A program made the translations under genes and the position numbers. This document shows, one piece after another, positions 1 through 10,926 of a DNA stretch of 64,000 bases. The DNA is taken from NCBI RefSeq assembly GCF_009760925.1, contig NZ_VRLV01000006.1, forward strand, positions 496,264 through 560,263, read 5' to 3'. How positions within the stretch are numbered: the stretch's first letter is position 1; the number at the start of each line of letters is the position of its first letter. Under the pieces are notes generated by a model. It searched no databases, was not told the DNA's origin, and saw only the letters and a program-made list of their open reading frames with translations. Origin of the DNA: Nonomuraea typhae (GTDB taxonomy: Bacteria > Actinomycetota > Actinomycetes > Streptosporangiales > Streptosporangiaceae).

Positions 1-57
1 CGTCAGCAGCACGAGGTAGGGCACGATCACCCAGAAGAGCGGCTCGGTGTACTTCAC
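1..57 (-). CDS. narI: Nitrate reductase gamma subunit, N-terminal fragment (probable narI)
   Basis: Only the first 19 codons lie inside the window (GTG start at 57). They read MKYTEPLFWVIVPYLVLLT, a hydrophobic first membrane span. NarI is the membrane cytochrome b subunit that takes electrons from the quinone pool and passes them to NarH. The GTG overlaps the narH stop codon by the 4-base GTGA pattern, so the two are translationally coupled. A membrane-spanning start fits NarI and not the soluble chaperone NarJ, which usually comes between narH and narI. The assignment rests on context plus a short peptide, so another membrane protein remains possible. Confidence 0.6.
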   Translation of the reverse strand, partial: MKYTEPLFWVIVPYLVLLT

Positions 58-1654
58 GCGTCCTCTTCCCCCCTCTTCGGCGGGAACAGCCCGGCGGGTT
101 TGCCTCTGCCGTCCCAGTTGAGGAGGTTGACCCGCTCGTGCGTGCTCTCCTCGGCGGTCTGGCGTTGCTTGAGCCCGTGGAAGCTCTCGATGGACACCGG
201 CACCGGGCGGCCCGACCCCTCGCCGAACGGCCCGCCCGCCCCCGGGCCGCCGTCGTAGTCGAGGCTGCAGCCGATCTCCTCCACCGCGCCGGGCGTGCCG
301 CCGTAGGCGGACGGGATCACGTAGCGCTCGTCGTAGTGGGCCAGCGCCAGCAGCCGGTACATGTCGTGGACGTCGTCCGGGCGCATCCCGGTCTCCGGCG
401 GCTGCTCGCCCAGGTTGACCGCGCGCATGTGGGAGCGCATCCCCGCCAGCCGCCGCAGCGCCGCGGAGACCGGCGCCGGGTCGCCCGCGGTGAACAACTC
501 CGCCAGGTACGCGACCGGGATGCGCAGCGCCTCGATCGCGGCGAACAGGTTGCCGGCGTCCTCGCCGTCGTGCCCGGTGCCGGCCAGCGCGTCCACGACC
601 GGTGACAACGGCGGCACGTACCAGACCATCGGCAGCGTGCGGTACTCCGGGTGCAGCGGCAGCGCGACCCGGTGGCGCACGATCAGCTCGCGCACCGGCG
701 ACCGGCGGGCCGCCTCGATCCAGTCGGCGGGCAGCCCGGAGGCGGCCACGGCCGGGTCGTCCGGATCGACGAACACCGACAACTGCGCCTCGTACAGGTC
801 CTTGTCGTCGGCCGTCGCGGCCACCTCGCCCACCCGGTCGGCGTCGTACAGCATGACCCCGAGGTAGCGCAGCCGGCCCACGCACGTCTCCGAGCAGACG
901 GTCGGCAGCCCCACCTCGACCCGCGGGTAGCAGAACGTGCACTTCTCGGCCTTGCCGGTGCGGTGGTTGAAGTACACCTTCTTGTACGGGCAGCCGGTCA
1001 CGCACATCCGCCAGCCGCGGCAGCGATCCTGGTCCACCAGCACGATCCCGTCCTCCTCCCGCTTATACAGGGCGCCGGACGGGCAGGAGGCCACGCAGGC
1101 CGGGTTGAGGCAGTGCTCGCAGATGCGCGGCAGGTAGAACATGAACGCCTGCTCGAACGCCAGCTTCACCTGGTCGCCGACCTTCTGCAGCACCGGGTCG
1201 GGCGACGGGTCGCCGCCGAGGTCGTCGTCCCAGTTGGCGCTCCAGCGGATGGCCGTCGGCTCGCCGCTGATCAGCGAGCGCGGCCGGGCGACCGGCACGT
1301 CGTCGGAGAGCGGGGCGCGGGTGAGGTTCTCGTAGTCGTAGGTCCAGGGCTCGTAGTAGTCCTGGATGGTGGGCATGAGCGGGTTGGCGAAGATGCCGAG
1401 AAGCTTGCGCAGCCTGCCGCCCGCCCTGAGGCGCAGCCTGCCCTTGGCGTCCACCTGCCAGCCGCCGCGCCAGCGGTCCTGGTCCTCGTAGCGGCGCGGG
1501 TATCCCTGGCCGGGGCGGGTCTCGACGTTGTTGAACCACGCGTACTCGACGCCGGGCCGGTTGGTCCACGTCTGCTTGCAGGTCACCGAGCAGGTGTGGC
1601 AGCCGATGCACTTGTCCAGGTTCATCACCATGGCGAGCTGGGCCATCACGCGCA

Positions 1655-1655
<1 letters not shown>
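54..1655 (-). CDS. narH: Respiratory nitrate reductase beta subunit NarH
   Basis: The 533-residue iron-sulfur subunit moves electrons from NarI to the molybdenum site of NarG at the cytoplasmic face. A ferredoxin-type motif with Cys16, 19, 22 and 26 (CIGCHTCSVTC) opens the protein. A second block, CEHCLNPACVASCP, is followed by CRGWRMCVTGCP, where Trp replaces one Cys; this is the known signature of the NarH 3Fe-4S centre. A fourth block, KCTFC, follows. The length is close to the family norm (about 510). The ATG at 1655 shares one base with the narG stop, and a strong AGGAGG lies just upstream inside narG. The same frame stays open far upstream inside narG, but that extension has no family similarity and was not used. 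Confidence 0.95.
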
Positions 1656-5158
<3,503 letters not shown>

Positions 5159-5172
5159 ACCCCCACTTCATC

Positions 5173-5203
5173 ACACTGTGTGGCGATCTGTTACACAGGG
5201 TGT
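5173..5203. promoter_or_regulatory. Paired dyads between narG and narK
   Basis: The 46-base divergent spacer holds two short palindromes, ACAC-T-GTGT (5173-5181) and ACAC-AGG-GTGT (5193-5203). Their centres lie 21 bases apart, about two helical turns. A TGTGT-N11-ACACA inverted repeat (5177-5197) bridges them. The spacing suggests a dimeric regulator binding twice on one DNA face and controlling both directions. The regulator is not identified here. The sites are seen directly; the function is inferred. Confidence 0.45.
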
Positions 5204-5204
5204 C

Positions 5205-6350
5205 ATGCGTGTGCGGAACCTGGTGCTCGCGACCGCCGCCTTCGCCGTCACCTTCTGGGCGTGGAACCTCATCGGCCCGCTGTCCGGCAGCTACAGCAAG
5301 GCGTTGCACCTGTCGCCGACCCAGACGTCGATGCTGGTCGCCATCCCGGTGCTGGTCGGCTCGCTGGGGCGGATCCCGGCGGGGGTGCTGGCCGACCGGT
5401 TCGGCGGGCGGCTGATGCTGGCGATCGTCTGCTTCGTCTCGATCGTGCCGGTGTTGTGCGTCGGCTGGGCGGGCTCCTACGGGTGGCTGTTGTTCTGGGG
5501 GTTCCTGCTGGGCATTCCGGGCACGTCGTTTGCGATCGGGATCCCGTTCGTCAACGCCTGGTACGAGCCGGCGCGGCGGGGGTTCGCGACCGGGGTGTTC
5601 GGGGCGGGGATGGGCGGCACCGCCTTGTCCGCATTTTTCACGCCACGGCTGGTCGAATCATTCGGGCGGCCCACCACGCACGTCATCATGGCGGCGGCGC
5701 TTACGGTCACGGGCGTCATCGTGCTGGCCCTCGGCCGGAACGCGCCCGGCTGGACGCCGTCCGCCGAGCCCGCGCTGCCCAGGATGAAGGACGCGCTCAA
5801 GATCAAGGCCACCTGGCAGTGCGCCTTCCTGTACGCGGTGGCCTTCGGCGGGTTCGTCGCCTTCTCCACCTACCTGCCCACGCTGCTGCAGAACGTCTAC
5901 GCCTTCGCCCAGACCGAGGCCGGCCTGCGTACCGCCGGGTTCTCCATCGCCGCCGTGATCGCCCGCCCGCTCGGCGGCATCTTCTCCGACCGGATCGGGC
6001 CGATCCGCGTGCTGACGATCTCCTTCGCCGGAGCGCTCGTCATGGCCCTCGTCCTCGCGCTGAAGCCGCCGCTGGAGATCCCCGCCGGGGCGAGCTTCGT
6101 GCTCATGGCCTTCTTCCTCGGCCTCGGCACCGGCGGCGTCTTCGCGCTCGTCGCCCGGCTCGTCGAGGCCCCGCGCGTCGGCACCGTCACCGGGCTCGTC
6201 GGCGCCGCAGGCGGCCTCGGCGGGTACTTCCCGCCGCTGGTCATGGGCGCCGTCTACACCGCGACCGGGGCCTACACGATCGGCTACCTGCTGCTCGCGC
6301 TGACCGCCCTGGTCGCCGTGACGTACACGGTCCGCGCCTTCGGAAAATGA
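5205..6350 (+). CDS. narK: NarK-type nitrate/nitrite transporter (MFS)
   Basis: This 381-residue polytopic protein of the major facilitator superfamily has about 12 hydrophobic segments. The glycine-rich GVFGAGMGGTAL resembles the nitrate/nitrite porter signature, and the MFS loop motif appears as GVLADRFGGR and GGIFSDRIGP. It is expected to import nitrate or export nitrite at the cytoplasmic membrane. Its position divergent from narGHI supports that job. The ATG at 5205 begins MRVRNLVLATAAFAV at the first membrane span. A longer reading from 5100 would run back into narG and was rejected. Direction of transport cannot be told from sequence. Confidence 0.85.
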   Translation: MRVRNLVLATAAFAVTFWAWNLIGPLSGSYSKALHLSPTQTSMLVAIPVLVGSLGRIPAGVLADRFGGRLMLAIVCFVSIVPVLCVGWAGSYGWLLFWGFLLGIPGTSFAIGIPFVNAWYEPARRGFATGVFGAGMGGTALSAFFTPRLVESFGRPTTHVIMAAALTVTGVIVLALGRNAPGWTPSAEPALPRMKDALKIKATWQCAFLYAVAFGGFVAFSTYLPTLLQNVYAFAQTEAGLRTAGFSIAAVIARPLGGIFSDRIGPIRVLTISFAGALVMALVLALKPPLEIPAGASFVLMAFFLGLGTGGVFALVARLVEAPRVGTVTGLVGAAGGLGGYFPPLVMGAVYTATGAYTIGYLLLALTALVAVTYTVRAFGK

Positions 6351-6358
6351 TTTGCCTG

Positions 6359-6385
6359 GTCAAGATGACTTTTGACAGCCTTGAC
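6359..6385. promoter_or_regulatory. TTGAC-rich inverted repeats ahead of the ABC operon
   Basis: The 40-base gap before the ABC genes holds GTCAA (6359-6363) paired with TTGAC (6372-6376) and again with TTGAC (6381-6385); the outer pair extends to GTCAAG/CTTGAC. No good Shine-Dalgarno lies before the ATG at 6391. It may be a repressor site overlapping the promoter. This rests on symmetry alone. Confidence 0.25.
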
Positions 6386-6390
6386 GGGCT

Positions 6391-8079
6391 ATGCGTTCCC
6401 TGCCTGAAGCCGATCCCGGCACCCCTGACATACGCACGCCCTTCCGTTACCTGCTGTGGAACGCGCGGCGGCAGAAGTCCGCGCTCGCCGCGGGCATCGG
6501 CTTCGCCACCCTCTGGTGGCTCGGCCAGGCCCTCGTCCCCGCCGTCCTGGGAAAGGGCATCGACGCCCTCACCGCCAAGAACACCCGCGACCTGCTCATC
6601 TGGTCGGCGATCCTGCTCGGCCTCGGCCTCCTCCAGGCATTCGCCGGCATCATGCGCCACCGCTTCGCCGTCACCAACTGGCTGGCCGCCGCCTACCGGA
6701 CCGTCCAGGTCACCGCCCGCCACGCCGCCCGCCTCGGCGCCACGCTGCCCAAGCGGCTGTCCACCGGCGAGGTGGTCAGCGTCGGCAACTCCGACATCGC
6801 GCACATCGGCGGCTCGATGGACATCCTGTTGCGCGGCACCGGCTCCATCGTGGCGATCATCACCGTCACCGTCTACCTGATCTCCGCCTCGCTGCCGCTC
6901 GGCCTGCTCGTGCTCTTCGGCGTCCCGCTCATGGCCGTCGCCGTCGGCCCGCTGCTCAAGCCCCTGCACAAGCGCCAGAAGACCCACCGCAACCTGCTCG
7001 GCGAGCTGTCCACCCGCTCCGCCGACATCGTCTCCGGCCTGCGCGTACTGCGCGGCATCGGCGGCGAGCAGGTCTTCGCCGAGCGCTACCGGGAGGAGTC
7101 ACAGCGCGTGCGCCACGCCGGCGTGCGCGTGGCCGGCATCGAGTCGCTGCTCGAAGGCGCCCAGATCTTCCTGCCCGGCCTGCTCATCGCCGTCGTCACC
7201 GGCATCGGCGCCTCCTTCGCGCTGGGCGGCCAGATCAGCCCCGGCCAGCTCGTCGCCTTCTACGGCTACGCCGTCTTCCTCATCGGCCCCATGCGCACCC
7301 TCACCGAGGCCGCCGACAAGCTGACCAAGGGCCACGTGGCCGCCCGCCGCGTCATCCGCATCCTGGGCATGGAACCCGAGGTGAGCGGCGGCGCCGGCAC
7401 CACCGACGGTGGCGTCCTGCGCGACTCCTACAGCGGCGTCACGCTTCAGCCCGGCGCCGTGACCGCGCTGGCCGCCGCCACTCCGGAGGAGGCCATCGAC
7501 ATCGCCGACCGCCTCGGCCGCTACGTGCCGGGCGACGTCACCTTCGGCGGCGTCGACCTGGCCGACCTGCCCATCCCCGAGGTGCGCGAGCGCATCCTGG
7601 TCGCCGACAACGGCGCCCGGCTGTTCTCCGGCCGCCTGCGCGACGAACTCGACGTGCGCGGCAACGCCAGCCACGACGAGGTACGGCAGGCACTGCGCAC
7701 CGCCTGCGCGGAGGACATCGTGGACGCCCTGCCCGACGGCCTCGACACCGTGGTCGCCGAGAGCGGCCGTGAGTTCTCCGGCGGCCAGCAGCAGCGGCTG
7801 CGCCTGGCCCGCGCCCTGCTGGCCGACCCCGAGGTGCTCATCCTCGTCGAGCCCACCAGTGCCGTGGACGCCCACAGCGAGGCCCGCATCGCCGACCGGC
7901 TGGCCAAGGCCCGCGCCGGCCGTACCACGCTGATCTGCACGAGCAGCCCGCTCGTGCTCGACCGGACCGACCACGTCGTCTACGTCGAGGGCGGCCGCGT
8001 CCTCGCCGAAGGCCCGCACCGCGAGCTGCTGGCCACCTCCGCCGCCTACGCCGGAACCGTCACGAGAGGGGAGGACTAG
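6391..8079 (+). CDS. ABC exporter half-transporter with degenerate nucleotide-binding domain
   Basis: This 562-residue protein has an N-terminal six-helix exporter-type membrane domain (about residues 25-315) and a C-terminal ATPase domain. The ATPase domain has lost key residues: the Walker A loop is replaced by AAATPEEA (about 361-368), the Walker B Asp is Val in LILVEP (483-488), and the switch His is Ser in ICTSSP. The signature FSGGQQQRLRLARALL (462 onward) is intact. It therefore probably cannot bind ATP productively itself but can supply the signature face to its partner. The partner gene starts 2 bases downstream, so the two most likely form a heterodimeric exporter. The substrate is unknown. 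Confidence 0.88.
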   Translation: MRSLPEADPGTPDIRTPFRYLLWNARRQKSALAAGIGFATLWWLGQALVPAVLGKGIDALTAKNTRDLLIWSAILLGLGLLQAFAGIMRHRFAVTNWLAAAYRTVQVTARHAARLGATLPKRLSTGEVVSVGNSDIAHIGGSMDILLRGTGSIVAIITVTVYLISASLPLGLLVLFGVPLMAVAVGPLLKPLHKRQKTHRNLLGELSTRSADIVSGLRVLRGIGGEQVFAERYREESQRVRHAGVRVAGIESLLEGAQIFLPGLLIAVVTGIGASFALGGQISPGQLVAFYGYAVFLIGPMRTLTEAADKLTKGHVAARRVIRILGMEPEVSGGAGTTDGGVLRDSYSGVTLQPGAVTALAAATPEEAIDIADRLGRYVPGDVTFGGVDLADLPIPEVRERILVADNGARLFSGRLRDELDVRGNASHDEVRQALRTACAEDIVDALPDGLDTVVAESGREFSGGQQQRLRLARALLADPEVLILVEPTSAVDAHSEARIADRLAKARAGRTTLICTSSPLVLDRTDHVVYVEGGRVLAEGPHRELLATSAAYAGTVTRGED

Positions 8080-8081
8080 AG

Positions 8082-9833
8082 ATGGCCCGCGAGATCCTTC
8101 CGGTCGCGGACGAGAAACAGGTTCGCGCCTATGCCCGCCGGCTCACGCTCAAGTACCCGCGCGAGCTGACGGTCGCCCTGGGACTGCACGGCCTGGCCGC
8201 CGTCGCCGGCCTCGCCGTACCGTGGCAGCTCGGCCGGCTCGTGCAGAACGTGCAGGACGGCGTCGACGTCAACGTCTGGCTGGTCGGTGCGGCCATCGGC
8301 GGCTTCCTGCTGATGCAGGCGCTGCTGGTGCGCTTCGCCGTCCTCGCCTCCTCCCGGCTGGGCGAGCGGGTGCTGGCCGAGCTGCGCGAGGAGTTCGTCG
8401 ACCGGGTGCTCGGCCTGCCGCTGTCCACCGTGGAACGCGCCGGATCCGGTGACCTCATCACCCGGACCTCACGGGACGTCGACTCGCTGTCCAGGACCGT
8501 GCGGCACGCCGTACCCGAGACCCTGATCGCGGCCGTCACCTTCGTGATCACACTCGGCGCGCTGATCCTGGTCGGGCCGCTGCTCATGCTGCCGATGCTG
8601 ATCGCCGTCCCCATCCTGTGGATCGCCACGCGCTGGTACCTCAGGCGGGCCCGCGACGGCTACCTGCGGGAGAACGCCGCATACGCCGACATGACCGAAG
8701 GGCTGACCGAAACCGTCGAAGGCGCCCGGGCCGTCGAGGCCCTCGGCCTGCAGGCCCGCCGGGCCGAGCGTACCGACCGCGACATCTCCGCCTCGTACGC
8801 CGCGGAACGGTACACCCTCGGCCTGCGCACCGTCTGGTTCCCCTCCGTGGAACTCGGCTACGTGCTGCCGGTCGTGGCCAGCCTCCTGTTCGGCGGCCTG
8901 TTCTACGTCAACGGCTGGGTCGAGCTGTTCCAGGTCACCGCCGGCATGCTCTACGCCCAGCAGCTCATCGACCCGCTGGACCGCTTCCTCATGTGGATCG
9001 ACGAGCTGCAGGTCGGCGGGGCAGCCATGTCCCGCCTGCTGGGAGTGGCCAACGTCCCCGACGACCGCGCCGCCACCGGCGCCCGGCCCGCCGGGGAACG
9101 GCTGGAGGCGGCCGACGTCCGGTACGCCTACCGGGCCGGCCGCGACGTCCTGCACGGCGTCACCCTGACCGTGGCGCCCGGCGAGCGCCTGGCCATGGTC
9201 GGGCCGTCCGGCGCGGGCAAGTCCACGCTCGGCCGCCTCCTGGCCGGCATCCACGGCCCGCGCACCGGCTCGGTCACCGTGGGCGACGTCCCCCTGGTGG
9301 ACCTGCCCCTGGACGACCTACGCGGGCACGTCGCCCTGGTCACCCAGGAACACCACGTCTTCAAGGGGACCCTCCGCGACAACCTGCTCATCGCCCGCCC
9401 CGACGCCACCGACGATCAGGTACGGCAGGCGCTGACGGCCGTGGACGCGCTCGACTGGGTGTCGGCCCTGGACGACGGGCTGGAGACCCAGGTGGGATCC
9501 GGCGGGCTCAGCGTGTCACCGGCGCAGGCCCAGCAGCTCGCGCTGGCCCGGCTGGTGCTCGCCGACCCGCACACGCTGGTGCTCGACGAGGCCACGTCCC
9601 TGATCGACCCGCGGGCGGCCAGGCATCTGGAGCGGTCGCTGGCCGCCGTGCTGGAAGGGCGCACCGTGATCGCCATCGCCCACCGGCTCTACACGGCCCA
9701 CGACGCCGACCGGGTGGCGGTGGTGGAGGACGGTGTCATCAGCGAGCTGGGCAGCCATGACGAGCTGGTCGCCCAGGGCGGCTCCTACGCGGCCCTGTGG
9801 TCGAGCTGGCACGGAAGCCCGGCGCCACGCTGA
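8082..9833 (+). CDS. ABC exporter half-transporter carrying the catalytic ATPase residues
   Basis: This 583-residue exporter half has a membrane domain at about 25-320 and an ATPase domain at about 340-575. Walker A is intact (GPSGAGKST, 374-382), with Q-loop Gln422, Walker B LVLDEA (Asp502, Glu503) and switch His534. Its own signature is ruined, reading LSVSPAQAQQ where LSGGQ is expected. This mirrors the defects of the upstream partner: the pair can build exactly one complete ATP site, from this Walker A/B and the partner's signature. GGAGG lies just before the ATG, which follows the partner stop by 2 bases. The exported molecule cannot be inferred. Confidence 0.88.
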   Translation: MAREILPVADEKQVRAYARRLTLKYPRELTVALGLHGLAAVAGLAVPWQLGRLVQNVQDGVDVNVWLVGAAIGGFLLMQALLVRFAVLASSRLGERVLAELREEFVDRVLGLPLSTVERAGSGDLITRTSRDVDSLSRTVRHAVPETLIAAVTFVITLGALILVGPLLMLPMLIAVPILWIATRWYLRRARDGYLRENAAYADMTEGLTETVEGARAVEALGLQARRAERTDRDISASYAAERYTLGLRTVWFPSVELGYVLPVVASLLFGGLFYVNGWVELFQVTAGMLYAQQLIDPLDRFLMWIDELQVGGAAMSRLLGVANVPDDRAATGARPAGERLEAADVRYAYRAGRDVLHGVTLTVAPGERLAMVGPSGAGKSTLGRLLAGIHGPRTGSVTVGDVPLVDLPLDDLRGHVALVTQEHHVFKGTLRDNLLIARPDATDDQVRQALTAVDALDWVSALDDGLETQVGSGGLSVSPAQAQQLALARLVLADPHTLVLDEATSLIDPRAARHLERSLAAVLEGRTVIAIAHRLYTAHDADRVAVVEDGVISELGSHDELVAQGGSYAALWSSWHGSPAPR

Positions 9834-9852
9834 CCCTGTTCGACGTGGAGAA

Positions 9853-9885
9853 CCCCGCTCCGGTGTGCGGAGCGGGGCTCTTTCC
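9853..9885. terminator. Bidirectional terminator between ABC operon and DUF998 gene
   Basis: A perfect 10-base stem, CCCCGCTCCG (9853-9862) with CGGAGCGGGG (9868-9877), has a 5-base loop and is followed by CTCTTTCCC. It sits between two convergent genes. Confidence 0.75.
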
Positions 9886-9894
9886 CACGTGGCC

Positions 9895-10533
9895 TCAGGC
9901 GTCCCCGCGCAGGCGGTAGGCGACCACGGAGAGCCAGACCAGGGCGGAGGTGACGCCGGCCGCCAGGGTCACGGAACCCATCCGGCCGCCGCTCATGGCC
10001 CAGCCGTCGCCCAGGATCACCGCCACACCCGCCAGCCGGGAGACGACCGCGGCCGTGCGGTCACCGGCGCGGCTGAAGTAGCGCCCCAGGACGAACCCGG
10101 CGGCCGCCAGCGCGATGAACGCGACCGACCCGCTCGCCATGTGGGCGATCGCGTGCCAGCTCATGCCCGCCGGAGGGCCGGCCGGGGTGCCGGCGGGGAA
10201 GCCGTCACCCGGGTCCATCGTGAACACCCCGGCCGCGATCATCCCGGCGCCCACGATCCCGGCCAGGCGCGGGGTCCAGGTGCCGCCGGGCCTGCCGTAC
10301 ATGGCACCGCGCAGACCGAACGCGCCCACGATGAACAACACGCCCACGGTCGCGAAGTTGGCGATCTGGATCCAGCCGAGGCCGCCGGTGGCGAGCTGGC
10401 TGAGGGGGTGGCGGGTGAGGTCGAAGCCCTCGCGGGTGAGGACCTGGGCCAGGCAGACGACCACCCACACGGGCGCGGCGAGGGCCGCGGCGGTCAGGAG
10501 GGGGCGGGTGGAGGCGGTGGTGGTGGTGTTCAT
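9895..10533 (-). CDS. DUF998-family membrane protein
   Basis: This 212-residue protein has about six hydrophobic segments and the DUF998 pattern: an early aromatic-rich span, then the conserved HPLSQLATGGLGWIQIANF loop at about residue 41. The family has no established biochemical role. It converges on the ABC exporter terminator and is divergent from the YCII-sigma pair across 75 bases. The upstream spacer has GGAACC about 7 bases before the ATG, an adequate ribosome-binding site. Membrane topology is clear; function is unknown. Confidence 0.7.
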   Translation of the reverse strand: MNTTTTASTRPLLTAAALAAPVWVVVCLAQVLTREGFDLTRHPLSQLATGGLGWIQIANFATVGVLFIVGAFGLRGAMYGRPGGTWTPRLAGIVGAGMIAAGVFTMDPGDGFPAGTPAGPPAGMSWHAIAHMASGSVAFIALAAAGFVLGRYFSRAGDRTAAVVSRLAGVAVILGDGWAMSGGRMGSVTLAAGVTSALVWLSVVAYRLRGDA

Positions 10534-10595
10534 GGTCCGGGTTCCTTTCGGTGGCTTCTGTCTACGCGTCGTTCCGGCGATGTGACAGGGAACGC

Positions 10596-10601
10596 TAAGG
10601 T
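10596..10601 (+). promoter_or_regulatory. -10 element of a leaderless YCII-sigma transcript
   Basis: TAAGGT lies 7 bases before the ATG at 10609, with no Shine-Dalgarno between. This fits a leaderless mRNA, as at several other genes in this window. Confidence 0.4.
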
Positions 10602-10608
10602 CGGGCCC

Positions 10609-10926
10609 ATGAGGTTTCTGATGACGAGCGTGGGCACGGCGAACTCCGACGAGACGCTCCAGATCGAGATGGGCAAGTTCGTCGAGGAACTGACCCGGGC
10701 GGGCATGCTCATCGCCACCGGCGGCATGGAGCTGGGCGGCAGCGTGATCACGTCCGTGGGCGGCGAGATCACGGTCACGGACGGGCCGTTCGCCGAGGCC
10801 AAGGAGATGGCGGGCGGGTTCGCCCTGATCGAGGTCGGTTCCAAGGAGGAGGCGTTGGAGCTCTCCAAGCGCTTCTTCGCGATCATCGGTGACGGCGAGG
10901 GTCGCATCCAGCAGATCTACGGATGA
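10609..10926 (+). CDS. YCII-related (DGPF) protein
   Basis: This small soluble protein of 105 residues has the DGPF motif (TVTDGPFAEAKEMAGGF, about residues 57-71) and the ferredoxin-like fold pattern of the YCII/DGPF family. In many actinobacteria such genes sit next to ECF42 sigma factors and are thought to belong to their regulon or signalling path. Here it overlaps the downstream sigma gene by 4 bases (ATGA), strongly implying coupled translation. The catalytic role is not known. The start is the ATG at 10609 because family members begin MKYMLL or similar, matching MRFLMTS. Confidence 0.85.
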   Translation: MRFLMTSVGTANSDETLQIEMGKFVEELTRAGMLIATGGMELGGSVITSVGGEITVTDGPFAEAKEMAGGFALIEVGSKEEALELSKRFFAIIGDGEGRIQQIYG

